From: Aquanectria penicillioides
Taxonomy: Eukaryota; Ascomycota; Sordariomycetes; Hypocreales; Nectriaceae
Direction: 5' to 3'
Assembly (NCBI GenBank): GCA_003415625.1
Contig: PYIU01000004.1
Coordinates: 1,798,001 to 1,862,000 of the forward strand
DNA: 64,000 nucleotides
Position 1 is the stretch's first letter; the number at the start of each line of letters is the position of its first letter. Shown piece after piece: positions 22,601 through 34,664 of the stretch. Both the position numbers and the translations under genes were made by a program. Under the pieces are notes generated by a model. That model saw nothing but the letters and a program-made list of their open reading frames with translations, was not told where the DNA came from and did no database searches.

Positions 22601-25046
22601 ACGTATCAATTCATTTGCCAAAGGGCTAAAGTCCTTGGCCGTTTCATCCTCGTCATCACCTCCCAAGTACATACTTCACGCCGCTTCCTTTTTTCTTTCT
22701 TTTTTTCCCCACTGCGGGCTAACCATTCGGCAGCCGCCCAGTGCCCGGAGACGGACAAGAAGACGTAGAAGACTGCGAGGATCGGGGATTCAAACTAGAA
22801 GTGGGAACGAGACTGGATGGACGTCATCGCCCGCCCAGCGGACGGCAGACAATAACAGCAGCAACAACAGAAGCGCTGGCTCTCTACCCGAACAAACACC
22901 AACACACAAGATTCCAATTGCCAATATCACGAGGCAGAGTCGCCTCGCTGCCTCTCCGGTTGCCTCTACCAAGATCAGGCACCCATTTGATCGAGATTGC
23001 AGAGCCTCAAGCTGCGCTCTGCGAGGATCAATCACCAGTGCCCCATCATCACCACAACCCCGATACTCGTTGCAACGTTCGGATCCAATCTTCTCGGTCA
23101 GTTGCAGACGATTATTCATCAACCTCTTCCTTTCCCCCACTCTCCGAACCAGGTTCCGGGCTCCAAGCACGAGTGCTTGTTCTTGCACTTGAGGACCACT
23201 CTGACTTGCTATCGACACCGAAGCCGGGTGCCCACAAGCGGGAGAGCGGATCTATCTACCTACCACCTTCCCGTCGTCTCCAAGGACTAAAAGAACTAAG
23301 CCTAGCTTAGGTTTCTCGGTCCCAACTAGGCGCCGACCGAAGGGTTAAGACGCCCCGCGCCCTAGAGGGGTTTTCCGGTCACCACTGACGTCCATCTTCC
23401 TTTCGTCAAGGCTACTGGACACTGACCGGCGAAATCAAGCACGCGCCCCACGGTACATCACAACTCGACTTTGGTCACATATCTGTCTGCAAAGGTCAGG
23501 TCATTGGAGCCTGGGGTGAAGGTCGGAAAACAGCAAGTCGGCGACTCACATTATTGGTGTCTTGCCTCCTGCTACGACACGATACGAGACGGCACGGCAT
23601 ACGTCGTTGGGAGGGATCCTAGGGCTTGAAGGGAAAAGAAGCTTGAAAGCTCTGAGACATCTGCGGGCTTGGACGGCGGACCCTGGCCTTGGGCTGACAC
23701 CCAAGTGACGTTGGTGTCAGTGGTTACGGAGTAGTGAGACGTCGAACTTGTTCGAAGAACGTTACTGATTGACGCCAGTGACCTGGCCGAACTAAGGCGA
23801 GAGCTGCACCTGGCCCACGTCACTGCATACGATCGTCATCGGCACTCCGATCGCAGGATTGGCTTTGACCTGACTTGTCTGGTCTACCGTATTTTTGGCC
23901 GCCACTACGTTAGTTCTTATCAACTTCAACGGTTTATTAATACTGACCCTGATTTAGGAACCTGGTGAGCAGTCTCCATCCTAGAACCAAACGGAAGGGA
24001 ACCAATTTTTTTTTTTGCAAGGAACCAGGGCCATATTAGTCTCCTCCTGTAGAGAGGATCGATTGCTATTGCCCTCATTTCTCCTGGCCCTTGAATTTCC
24101 CTCCATTCTTTTCTTCCCAAGCCTCTTCGCCGTTTTCACTCTTTTCCTTTCACTATTTTTTCTCATTTATTCTTTTTCTCGCCTCACTTCCTCCGCCGTT
24201 TCTTAACTTCTCCACCCCGGCAGTCAGGTGGAGTTTGTTTCCGCCCCGTGGATTCCGTCAAACAAAGGAAGTGACTGACCCGCCAAGCCGCATTGTCGTG
24301 GGATCTCGGATTGACGGCAGCCGGGCCTGGCTCACTTGACGGACGAGGTGACTGATTAACAATCGGCTGCCTGAACTTTGCCTTTGAAAGGTTCGCACAA
24401 CCAGCTGCAAAGTCCTTGATCCTTGGCGAGGCATCTGCCCGAGCCACTCTCCTAACCCGCTCGGCACGGCAATTGTTCGTCTGTTTCTCTCCGTCACGCC
24501 GTCACGCCGCCCTCATCTGGTCCGGGACGAGCAACCTAACCCCACCAAGCAAACCCCGAGCCCATCTCTCGGCCTGCCCACTCTGCCAACAAAGGGCAAA
24601 GGCGACTTGACAAGACTACCCCGCGATCAACTCACCAGCCGTCGAGTCTAGCAAATCGACGGGGGAAAAAAAAATAAAACCCTCGGGCGGTGCTGACGCC
24701 CATCGAGGACGAGAAATAGACCCCTCCTCACGTGGCCCTTGCTCCAACCGTCCAACTCTTCTGTCTCTGCTTCTCCTACGTCAGGTTGACCTCTTTCTTT
24801 GTCGTCATCCCACCATCGCCACAACCAGTTGCAGCCAAGTTGGCCGTCAACTCCCATCAGGCTCCCCGAAAATCAACAACACACTTCCGACGCCCCTGTC
24901 CAGACAGCAAATCCTATCGTCAGCTGTCCTGTCACCTCACTGCTTCAGCGGCCGGCTCTGGGCAACCCTTGTCGACCGCACCAATTGAAATATCACCTCC
25001 CCACCGTCTTGGACAACACCAGGCAATCCTCCTCCACGTCGTCACC
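19671..25046. other. Long intergenic region and leader of the 25047 gene
   Basis: About 5.4 kb with no supportable gene. Long frames on both strands (minus 21050-21931, 293 codons; plus 22398-23192, 264 codons; plus 22741-23310) have irregular composition, no domain signatures and mutual overlap. C/T-rich blocks at about 22670-22730 and 24060-24200 and a C-rich block at about 24480-25040 look like promoter and leader of the downstream gene. A 5' UTR intron is possible but not resolved. Confidence 0.55.
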
Positions 25047-27950
25047 ATGGCCGACCGTTATCACGGCCATCCGCATACGGGGAGGGCTGCTACTTTCAGC
25101 AACCCTGCAAGATCCTCGCTCCCTGCCAGCATCGGCTACACTTCCCTGTATGCCGGCGACATGCACGTTATGCCCTCATCCACCCGGCCGCCGGCAACGA
25201 CATCTGCCGCGCCGCGCGGATACGTTACTACTACCACGTCTTCTGCTGCCCCCTCAACAACCACCCGTACCTACGCTGTGACTCAGGATCCTCACTCTCA
25301 GCGGCCAACTACTCGAGATGTGACCCGTGGCCAACGCTCATCTACTCTCGACTCAGCTAGTGGCCGTTCTCCGGTCATCGTCATGACCACTCAGAAAGAT
25401 CGACCTAATCCCGTTCCCTCTTACTCTTCCAACGCTCGCTCCGGTAGTCCCATTCGTGACGAATACCGGGCCAGTGAGGGCCAGTTCTATACCCAGCCTG
25501 CCACATCCATACGTTCCCGCGGCAATGCCCGTCCCTACAGCGAACTAATAGATGGCGACGACTATGCTCGTGGTAGAGATAGTCAAGTCCGTGACGCCGA
25601 CGCTTATCGCAGCTCTCGTCCCTCTGTAGTTTACCCCAGCAATCCTCGCCACAGCTCAGCTACCATTGACTATGGTGATGATGGGTACATGTACACCAAC
25701 GCTGGGGAGCTAGTCCGCTACGATCTTGAGCATCCTCAATCTTCCCGGTCACGCAGGCAGGAGAGCTTCGACCGCGGGTATTATCGCCCTAACATCAACT
25801 ACAATGCCGATCAGCGAATTCTCAACGTCAACACGAACCCTGATCGGGATCGCAACTACATCACCACTACTCGCCAGTTGGAGACCCGCGGTGGACCCCC
25901 TCCCAGCAGCCGAGGTTTCGATAAGATAGCCCGAGAATATGATAATTCTCGCGATGTTCCGCCCGTTGCCCCAGCACCTCCAGATCCCTCCCCTGCGCCC
26001 AAGGCCATTGTCTCTACCAGTACTAGCTCTAGTACTGAGGGAAGGCGACCGAGGCCCGTTTCACTTCACCAGGAGGGCGCCCCTCGATCACAACACCACG
26101 ATGACTACTACCGTAGCCGTGAAGATGAGAAGAATGTTCGGGAACAACGTGACAGAGAGCAAGAACAAGAGCGTGCGTATGGAGCTCTAACCTATGCGTC
26201 TCAAAACTACGAACCTCAAGTCTATCAGACTCAGCAATATCAACCTCTGGTCTATCAGTCTCCAACATATGAAACCCAGCCCTATGAATCTCAATTAGCA
26301 TACTTTCACGATGATAGGGTGACGACTCGTGGGTTTGGTATTCGCACCGACACCTTTGACGACTACGGACCACGAAGGGAGCCCCACAAGATCGAGGAGC
26401 CGAAAAAGCGCTCTGACGAAGAGCTTGCTCGTGAATCAGACGATCACGAGGACCGACGCCGCAACCGCACCGACATCAAGGATTCCCGTCGCGAGAGACG
26501 GGAAAGCAAGAAAGGGAGTGATGACGAAAAGGAACGTTCTCGGTTCCATGACAAACTCTCGTCCGGCTTGGGCATCGCTGCGGCCGCAGTAGGCATCTCT
26601 CCAACGGCCAAAATCGACGACAAACGTTCGAAGGACGACTCAAAGGGGCGACGGGGTTCTGATGAGGATCGTGAGAGAAGACGAGACACCGATGACCGTG
26701 ATCGACCAAGCAAGTCTACCCGCGAACAGTCCAGACAACGAGACTACCCAAAAGACCGGTCCGATTCTAAGGACAACTCCGATTCCAAGCGAGTCAGTCG
26801 ACGAGAAACTGATCCTCGCAAGAGCGGAGATGCTCTCATCTCAGCATCTGACTCCGATGAGGGCAAAAAGGCAGCTCGACGCCATCGCAGCTCCAATGCA
26901 TTCGACCCCAATGACGCCAACGAGATCAAACGTCTAAAGGAGCAGCTTGCTGCCTCGAAGTCCTCAGATAAGGAACGTGAAAAGGAAAAGCCGGTCGTCA
27001 TGGAGGGAGTCAGAACTCGTTCACCTTCGCCCATCAAGGAAGCGAAGACTTCCAAAGAAACCAAGTCTTCAAGGGACTCTCGATCTCCATCCCAGTCTGG
27101 GCCCACGATCGATTCGAGAACCCAGACGGAGTCCAAGACCACAAAAGAGCCACCTGCCGCCAGCGAGATCAAAGCTATCCAAGAGCCCAGGACTGCTTCT
27201 GTTTCTCCCAAGGACGAATCTCGTGGCCGAGAGCTTGCAAAGCCCGCCACTGAGGAGAAACAGGTGCGTGTGGTCTCTCCGCCGCGTGACAAGAAGGATG
27301 AAAAACCTCTCAAGAGTATTCTCAAGGCTCCTAGGGTGAGCTTTCCTGAGGAACCAAACCCCATCCGCGAAGGTGTCGCGCCCCACAAGGAAGACAAGAA
27401 GATCAAGGAGGCACCCCCAGGCGCCAAGTGGACGAAGATCAGTCGCAAGGTTGTTAACCCTGAGGCGTTGACCATCGGTAAGGAGAGGTTCGAGATTCGG
27501 GACGATTTCGTCATCGTGCTTCGAGTCTTGAGTAAGGAAGAGATTCAAGCATATGCTTCAGCAACGCAAGTTTTACGAGGTAAGCCCAGATATGCTTACC
27601 AACAACCCTTATTTCAAATTCTAACTGGAATGACAGAGCGACGTCGACGAGATGAGGATGATGATCGTGATCACGAGCGGGACCGTGAACGGGACCAGGA
27701 TAAAGATCGAGATAGAGATCGCGACCATGATCGAAACCGTGATGACGAAGAAAAGCGAAGGCATCGACATCGCCGCCATCGTGACGAGGATGACTATGAA
27801 GACAAGGACAAGGAGCGCGAACGGGACCGGGATAGAGACAGGGACAGGGATCGAGACCGTGAACGTCGCCGGCGTCACAGGGACGAGGATGAGTACGAAA
27901 CTCGACCCAAGGACCAGGACCATCACCACCACCATCACCATCACTACTGA
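25047..27950 (+). CDS. Large disordered protein with conserved C-terminal module (DUF8035-like) and His-rich tail
   Basis: The start at 25047 has a strong context (CACCATGGCC); upstream in-frame codons contain no ATG. The frame runs 967 codons, or 948 after removal of a 57-nt intron (27580-27636, donor GTAAGC, branch CTAAC, acceptor GACAG). About the first 380 residues are Ser/Thr/Pro/Tyr-rich; then comes a Y-Q-x-P repeat patch (YEPQVYQTQQYQPLVYQ) and a long Arg/Lys/Glu/Asp-rich region with SP/TP sites. The only fold-like part, residues about 795-850 (GAKWTKISRKVVNPEAL, ERFEIRDDFVIVLRVLSKEE), is a module found in many filamentous fungi that I believe is catalogued as DUF8035. The tail is an RD/ER/HR-repeat polyelectrolyte ending in eight histidines and a tyrosine. 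Function unknown; the composition suggests a nuclear or RNP scaffold, which is inference. Confidence 0.8.
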   Translation: MADRYHGHPHTGRAATFSNPARSSLPASIGYTSLYAGDMHVMPSSTRPPATTSAAPRGYVTTTTSSAAPSTTTRTYAVTQDPHSQRPTTRDVTRGQRSSTLDSASGRSPVIVMTTQKDRPNPVPSYSSNARSGSPIRDEYRASEGQFYTQPATSIRSRGNARPYSELIDGDDYARGRDSQVRDADAYRSSRPSVVYPSNPRHSSATIDYGDDGYMYTNAGELVRYDLEHPQSSRSRRQESFDRGYYRPNINYNADQRILNVNTNPDRDRNYITTTRQLETRGGPPPSSRGFDKIAREYDNSRDVPPVAPAPPDPSPAPKAIVSTSTSSSTEGRRPRPVSLHQEGAPRSQHHDDYYRSREDEKNVREQRDREQEQERAYGALTYASQNYEPQVYQTQQYQPLVYQSPTYETQPYESQLAYFHDDRVTTRGFGIRTDTFDDYGPRREPHKIEEPKKRSDEELARESDDHEDRRRNRTDIKDSRRERRESKKGSDDEKERSRFHDKLSSGLGIAAAAVGISPTAKIDDKRSKDDSKGRRGSDEDRERRRDTDDRDRPSKSTREQSRQRDYPKDRSDSKDNSDSKRVSRRETDPRKSGDALISASDSDEGKKAARRHRSSNAFDPNDANEIKRLKEQLAASKSSDKEREKEKPVVMEGVRTRSPSPIKEAKTSKETKSSRDSRSPSQSGPTIDSRTQTESKTTKEPPAASEIKAIQEPRTASVSPKDESRGRELAKPATEEKQVRVVSPPRDKKDEKPLKSILKAPRVSFPEEPNPIREGVAPHKEDKKIKEAPPGAKWTKISRKVVNPEALTIGKERFEIRDDFVIVLRVLSKEEIQAYASATQVLRGKPRYAYQQPLFQILTGMTERRRRDEDDDRDHERDRERDQDKDRDRDRDHDRNRDDEEKRRHRHRRHRDEDDYEDKDKERERDRDRDRDRDRDRERRRRHRDEDEYETRPKDQDHHHHHHHHY

Positions 27951-28149
27951 TCTCACTAACCTCAGAGGCTAGCATTGGCCGAGGAACCTTGTAACGAAAA
28001 TGTTCAACCATGTTTCTTTTCTAGTACATGCCATGTCTAGCGATTTATTTGGATGTTTTACGAAGTTGTTATGCGCAATGTTGTCATATTATCATTGTTA
28101 TATATTGGGTGGCTTAGCGAAGCATTCTGGATACAAAATTTATTGATAT

Positions 28150-28155
28150 AATAAA
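28150..28155 (+). terminator. AATAAA polyadenylation signal candidate
   Basis: AATAAA in an A/T-rich stretch 200 bp after the stop of the 25047 gene. Position and composition fit a 3' end, but fungal poly(A) sites are poorly defined. Confidence 0.4.
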
Positions 28156-28192
28156 GCAAAGTTAGGAATTAGTGTTCATGTTCTCCCATTAA

Positions 28193-28539
28193 ACTTTAGC
28201 CAGGTTCTGGAGCCGCTCGTCCCGTGATGATCGGCTGCATCGTGCTAGATACGAAGGTTTAATTTCAAGGAACGGGCCGTCCATATTCGAGCCTCATTCG
28301 TATAGGCAGGATCACGTCATGATCTTCGTTGAAAAGATTATCACGAGACTGTCGCCTATGACGAGGCTATGATGTTTCTCTTGGGGGTTGAAAAAAAAAG
28401 CTACACGTTAGCACTCAATTCACTCACTAATCCTGAGTTTTCGCCACCTCCAGGGTATGTAGATCCGCGGTGCCCCATGTATCTTGGGTTCGGGATTGAT
28501 GTCAACGGCCAGGGATTGTATCAACGTTGGGGCTAGAAG
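28193..28539 (+). other. Coding-like tract with one frame break, unrecognised
   Basis: From the codon after a TAA at 28190, the frame reads as ordinary protein (ARFWSRSSRDDRLHRARYEG, NGPSIFEPHSYRQDHVMIF, VEK). It continues in the next frame from 28336 (DYHETVAYDEAMMFLLGVEK, KSYTLALNSLTNPEFSPPP). One missing base at 28336 would join the two. A perfect donor (GTATGT at 28455) follows, with a possible acceptor at 28512; unspliced, the frame ends at the TAG at 28537-28539. A possible acceptor precedes the tract (TTTAG, 28195-28199). There is no start codon, so this is either internal exons of a gene or a relic. I do not recognise the family. Confidence 0.3.
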
Positions 28540-28574
28540 AAGCCTAAACTAAACTAAAATAACTCCAATATATG

Positions 28575-28826
28575 TCACATATCATCACCGGGTGGGGCGA
28601 GGCGAGGCAAGGCAAAAACGTTGTGGTGTTGGAGCAGCCTTACCTCGGTGATCGACACTCCAGGATGCTCGTCGACAGCCTCACTCAACGCGATGGTTAT
28701 TGGAAGGTATTTGTCAGATATAGACATTTGATCAATTAAACCTGGAAAGGGCATGGATTGATAGGTAGGGAAGGTTCGCTCATGTGCTATGGTTTGTCGT
28801 TGTTGATTTGATGGGAGGGAGCGCAT
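28575..28826 (-). other. Short open frame, possibly a last exon, unrecognised
   Basis: An 83-codon minus-strand frame whose middle part (MSISDKYLPITIALSEAV, DEHPGVSITEV) has protein-like composition. TTTAACTCTAG precedes its ATG and could be a splice acceptor, and GTAAGG at 28643 could be a donor. It is convergent with the tract at 28193-28539. Too short for a functional call; it may be chance. Confidence 0.2.
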
Positions 28827-31800
28827 CTAGAGTTAAACTAGATGTAATTGTCTCGTTGCCACGAGATAGGATGAACTCAATGCAGGGCTTTGTGGGATTT
28901 TCTAGGCTTTGTTACGCTTCGGATTAGCTTCAATGGCTCTCGGACCGGGGAGAGGAAGCTCTTCGCGCTTGTGAAAACCATGGCCACGTTGATGGCACGG
29001 CAAGTCGCCATGGCCTTGGGCGAAGACTATCAAAGCATCCATCACTAGTACCCACATTGAAGTCACTCATTGCTATACACACCAATTGACGATGTTGCCT
29101 TCTCGACTGACTCTAGACCTTCCTTGGAAGGTCTTCTAGTTCATTCAATGCAACTTTGAAGCATGTTACACCATGATGGCTCCGTCGCATACGCGAAGGA
29201 TGACGACTTGGAGCAGACTCCTCCTCCTCCTCAACCAAGCATGATGATATCCATCCGAACACAATGCAGCTCGGTCTTGGAGCAACGCATTACGCAAGCC
29301 AGAGAGCAGCATTCCTGGCAAACAAACTCACCTCTGAGCCCCCATCCTTTTCGCCGTTATACAGCCTGAACCACCCCCCACCCCCCTTCTCTCATCGTCA
29401 ATCTATCCAAAACCCTCTCGGCTCCGCAACCCTATCACACGAACCGTCGCACAACCCTTTCCACTCCCCTTCCCACCACTACGAACACGACGTACCGCAT
29501 CCCCACGCGCCGCGTTTCGTCCTCTCTCTTTCTCGTCCGTTTTCCATTGCGCACTGCGTCTCCGGCGGACCAACTTGCCAGCCTAACCTAAACTCCGGCA
29601 CACACGTAGCGTATAGCGTCTTTCTTTGGCAACCGTGCTCCGTGTGGCGTTGCGTTACGCCTATGCGAGCCTGTCGAAGTATGGCTTTGTTTGTTTCACG
29701 CATAACTTCTCTCGTCCCGTGCTCTACAAAAGAACCCCTCCAAGTTCGCCTTACGTTTATACAGTACTTTATACGAGACCACCGTATTTCGAGAACTCGA
29801 GGAGAAGCCAGGGTTTCGTCTCAGTTCCGTCCCTGTTTCTGTCAATGATTATTCTATTAGATTTATGTTAATTTGGTTCAATTCACTTTGGCTTCTTCCG
29901 AACTGGGTTGTGCTTCGACATAGCCGCTGCTACGCTTATTTACTCCGTTGTGCGTTTCTGAGATTGGTCATGATTATGTCGTTCCCCGTCACACACTCTC
30001 TCTTTCACACACGCACGCGCGTTGCTACACACATAATAACATGCACGCCCCCCCTTTTTTCCTTTCCCCGTGGCTGCAGCGGCAATGGTACCATTGCTGG
30101 CACGGCTTTGCGACGTTGCTGTGACGCCGCTGAAAGTCCGTTAGTTTCGCGCAACGACAGACGTACGTACCTCGGTAACATTGAACGCGTGTCAGTCAGC
30201 TCTGCAACAGTCTCTTTTTTTTTTGTCTCTTCGCGTGGGATGATATCCGAGTTCCCCGTTGCTAATCGAAGCGCAAGTTTCATTGACGGACACACACGAA
30301 GCCCACTACCCTTTTTGGGGCCAGCCGGTCAACCTTAGCCTTCAGCCTCGTTCTTGGCCCAATAAGGCAAAACACGCAAGAATCGCGGCGCTGCTCACTC
30401 GATAGAGACGAGGCTCTTGAACGGGTCATTCGTCCCAAGTTTCAGGATGGACACAAGACAATTTACCAAAGCCACATCCCACCCCAGAACGGGGCCCTAC
30501 CTAAGACTTGTAGACGCAAGCGGCGCGAATAATTGCAAGGGGGGCTCATGCCAAGTCTTCGACATGAGCTTCTGGCTTGAGAGTCTAGGCGAATAGTGAT
30601 TCGTATTCTTCTCATTGTAAAGCAGGGGGGGAAAAAGGCGGCTGCATATCTCCCCCTCTTCGGAAATGATTCAAGATGCTCGATACGAAGTTACGAGCAG
30701 AAGCCCCAACCCCCAACCCAAGCAAAACGTTCCCCAACAACGTAGCTGCTGCGTAGTGATGTGGCGGCATGTCCCCTCTTTCGATTTGGTATCTAGTGTA
30801 GTACCACGAAGCGTGGCTTGTGGGATGTCACTAATCAAGGCTTAAGCCAAAGATTGCAGGTGGGTAGAGTGCCGTGTCTTAGTGGCCGTGGAGAGCGGAC
30901 ATGGGTGGCGGGAGAGTTCCGCAGACAACTGTTATTTTTCCATCTTTCGAATTCGAAAATAAGGCGCCCCACGGAGGGGGGGGGGAATGATCCCAAGAAT
31001 CTTCACGTGGAGAGTGAGTGAGACTAGGAATCAGAAGCAACCACTGATTCCATTATTACCCCAAGCCAGCCATGCTCTTCCAATAGGCGGTGTGATACCC
31101 TGGAGTTGCAGATAGGGCGATCCGATTATGCTGCACCTCATAGAACCCACAAGTTACCCCAATAGCTCAACGTTTCCGGTTTACCGCCGGTTGGAAAGCA
31201 ACAATATGAATTCACGGACATAAGTTTCAAGTACGATTATGCCAACACCTGCACCATAGTCGGCTGCCCAAGGCTACGGGAGGTGCAGGGTTTGTTCACA
31301 ATAGACGAGGGGAGAGAGGTTGGCGAGGTTGCCACATGGCTTGGAGTTGCGCATGCTTTCTTCTTCCAGAGGGCTTCACGAATGAGACATGGCGTGGCTC
31401 ACTGCCAGCGCCCCCCCCCTCTCCAATTCTTGCGTCTTGTCTCGTTCACTTTGAGACGATGAAGTCAAGCCTTGGAAGCGGGCTGAAGATTTAGCCTTGC
31501 GCCTCCTCAACTCGGGGACATGGAGCCATGGAACCATGGAAACGGAAATATCCCAACGAGCTCGTGGCTGAGAAACGAAGAACCGACACGAGCTACTCCG
31601 TACTGTAAGATTGTAAAACAATACTTGAAAGCCGTGGCGCATTTCCAAACGAGCCTCGTTTATCCCGAGTAGGCCACGGTAGTGGTGGAACTACCGTGCC
31701 TTGCCGAGTCACTTAGGCTCTGGCCAAGTGTTAGTGTGAGACATTTGTGCAAGACTGTCTTGTCTGTGTCTATAAAGAACAAAAATGCTAGCGTCATGTG

Positions 31801-34664
31801 AACCAAGTCTATATAACCGCAATATCAAGGATGACGAGATGTATATTGGGGCAAGGTGCCGATCACTTGACAAAAGGCTCTCGATTGTGCTCTTCTAAAT
31901 TAAGGATGTTGTTCTTCCCCTGGCGAGCACCCCTCACAGAGGAGCCAGTCAAGGTCATTGAGTCGTGTCGGCGCAACTCAGCTCGGCCAACTAACACTGG
32001 TGATCGTCGTTGTCATGTACAAAGTACGGCAAGGTGAGAAAAGCCAGCCAGACACCCGTCGATGCCTAAAGACGCGGGCGCAAGCTACCAAAAGTCATAT
32101 GTGGGACCGGGCAACTCGGGCGTCTTGCAGCCTTGGTGGCTGGACCGGTCGGTTTGCTTCTCGAAGTATCCGGACGCGCAGGACACCGTCCGGCTCGACT
32201 GGCCAACACGACAAAGCTGCCAAAAAGCAAGCATCACAAGGATCGTCGGTTCAGGAGCCCAAATTCAAAGCTTCTCGCCAAGAGTGGGTCCTTCATGTAA
32301 GCGTGGCCTGCTTTTCCTTCTGCATATAGGGACCCTGGTCTATATTAGACTCATCACAGCACTGTACATTGTTGTACACCTTCGTACGGAGTACCTACTC
32401 CATTCTCAAGATTAGATGGTCAAGCAGATGGACACACGGCGATGCTATGTGGAGTGCTGCATCCACAGGAAACACCCCCCATTACATTCATGAAGAGACA
32501 TTGTTCATGTCGAAACGAACAAGTCCCAAACTCAGAGTGCGTCATCGGCAGAGCATTCCCCGGCTCAACGCTCCATCGGCACTGCAATGCCACAGGGTGG
32601 CAAGCAGTTTCTCGGTTTGTCTTGGTCTCGTGTGAACGCAGCATTTTACCAGTGCTCAATGCATACAATGCTTTTCCTCGATGCGTGAATGTCTCACTTT
32701 GTTTTGTGTAATTGATCCATCTGGTACGCATCCTTGTGAATAGACGCGTTAGGCGCAAGATGGACAAGGGCACCAAGATGCACAAACAGTCATGTGCAGG
32801 CATCATGGCTGGCACAGAGATTCCCCAGCGTCCGATTTTGCTTTGTCGGGGGGTACGAGGGCTAACGACAAATCCCCGACGCGACTCGGCCTTGGCCATT
32901 GCGCTCCATCAGCCTGGGAGCGCTTCAACAGGGGTGCCTTTCAGATGGCGAGAGGCATGGATGGGAGACAAGGGGGGGCGGGCGACTCAACAACCACCTT
33001 CATACCCTGTGCCTGACGACCTGCGTACCGGGATGTAGGTATAACTCCAAGGACGCCTCTTTCAAACGACACACGACTTTCGTTTACTACAGAAACAAGA
33101 TGCTAATTGTTCCCTTCAATAAAGTAGGAGGGTGAAAAGGGAAGAAAATAATCCAGAGTAAAAGAGAGAATATTAGGCATCCCCCGCCATAAACGAATAC
33201 GCTGCATTGAGATAGAAATGATGGGTAATAAGCCACGCGTCAGGCTTAAGATCTGACAATAGCGGGACCGCAAAGGTTACATATCAACGTACGAAATGGT
33301 TCGAGCATAGATCAAAGCGCCCATCACTCCATCGCTCGAGGACTTGTCAATCCCACACTGTCGGTGACGAGTTTGCACGGAGGAGGTTCTTCCATGGCTT
33401 CCCGGAGTTCTCCGCGAATAAGCGTGTCAACCACCAACACTGAACTGGTCAAGGATGCGAAACGGGGAACAGCTTTGAGAGTGAGGATGAACCAAAACCA
33501 AGAAAAACTGCACAGCCATCGGGTTCGCGGGCAATTTCCTTTGTTCAACCTGGTGGATCAGAAAAAGACCGGCAGTTAGTTAGCGACAGTGGGCAAGTTT
33601 CAACCTGACTGTTCTGGAAATCAACTCGGTCCCAGCGTTCAAAATGTCAGAAAATATCAAATTGGCCCATGCGCACCCTGCACTGCCTCCTGGTCAATCT
33701 CTGTGCGCCGCTTCCCCTCCCGGGCCCCCGTGGAAGCGGAAAGCCCTTGCCGGCAGCTTCTTAGCCCGTTCCACACTTCATCTTTGGCCTGTGGTACTCC
33801 GTATATCCCTCCCTTGTCCGGGGATGGCGGCCGCACCCCTCTCACTCCCTGGTCAGAAGCGACAGCGTACCTGATGAATGTCAAGCCATTGAGACAGGGG
33901 GGAGGCCGCCAGTCTGAGTACGGATAGACGCGTCCCACCACACTGACATGGGGTACGAGGTTGCGAGGAGGGTGGAATCATATCCCTGACCGACTTTCCC
34001 AAGGTGGGGCGCTGCTGCCAGGCGAAGGATGCCGCTGCAGGTAGAGAAATTGAAGGCACATTGGCTCGTCAGATAGTGGGCGAGAAAGGGTCATTAGACT
34101 GCAACGCTGCATGGCCGTTTGCTGGTCGCATGCAGCAGGTCGTCAAGAAAGTATTGGGATGAAAAGGAGGGATTGAATAACCCGGCATGATGTGGGCTAG
34201 TAACGGGTAGCTGGCTCCCTGGCTGTTGGAGCTTGTAGGGGTCTTTTTTTCGGGAGCAATAGGGCATGAAAAGCCCCTGGGAGGACTGGGACGTGGCGTG
34301 GATTAGCGATCTGGCGCCAAGGCACCGCTGCACCGACTTCAACTGTGGTACTGAAGGTTTTTTTTTTGTCTCCCAGGAGTGCTAGAAGCCCAAGAGAGAG
34401 CATTGATGGTAGGGCTGCGAGGGTATGTTGTGTGGTCCAGCAAATCTTCAACGTTAGCCACCCTTGGGATTCTCCATCTACGCCAGCCAGCCAGCCCACC
34501 CCACGAGTGACATCTGCCGGGCCAGGATCTTTGCAGCCTTGTGCATGAGCAGCTCCAGACTCTCACCTCGCTGGCGGTTACGGGAAGGGTATGTGCTAAG
34601 TGGTCGCAGGATCTTGGCCATGACACGGCTGAGCATGCAAAAGTCTGGTGATGGGGGTTGGCGA

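Noticed and set aside
22398..23310. 264- and 189-codon plus-strand frames upstream of the 25047 gene
   Set aside because: They overlap each other in different frames in a pyrimidine-rich leader-like region and show no domain or conserved pattern.
24732..25046. N-terminal extension of the large disordered protein by 105 codons
   Set aside because: The extension contains no ATG; the first ATG in frame is 25047 in a strong CACCATGG context.
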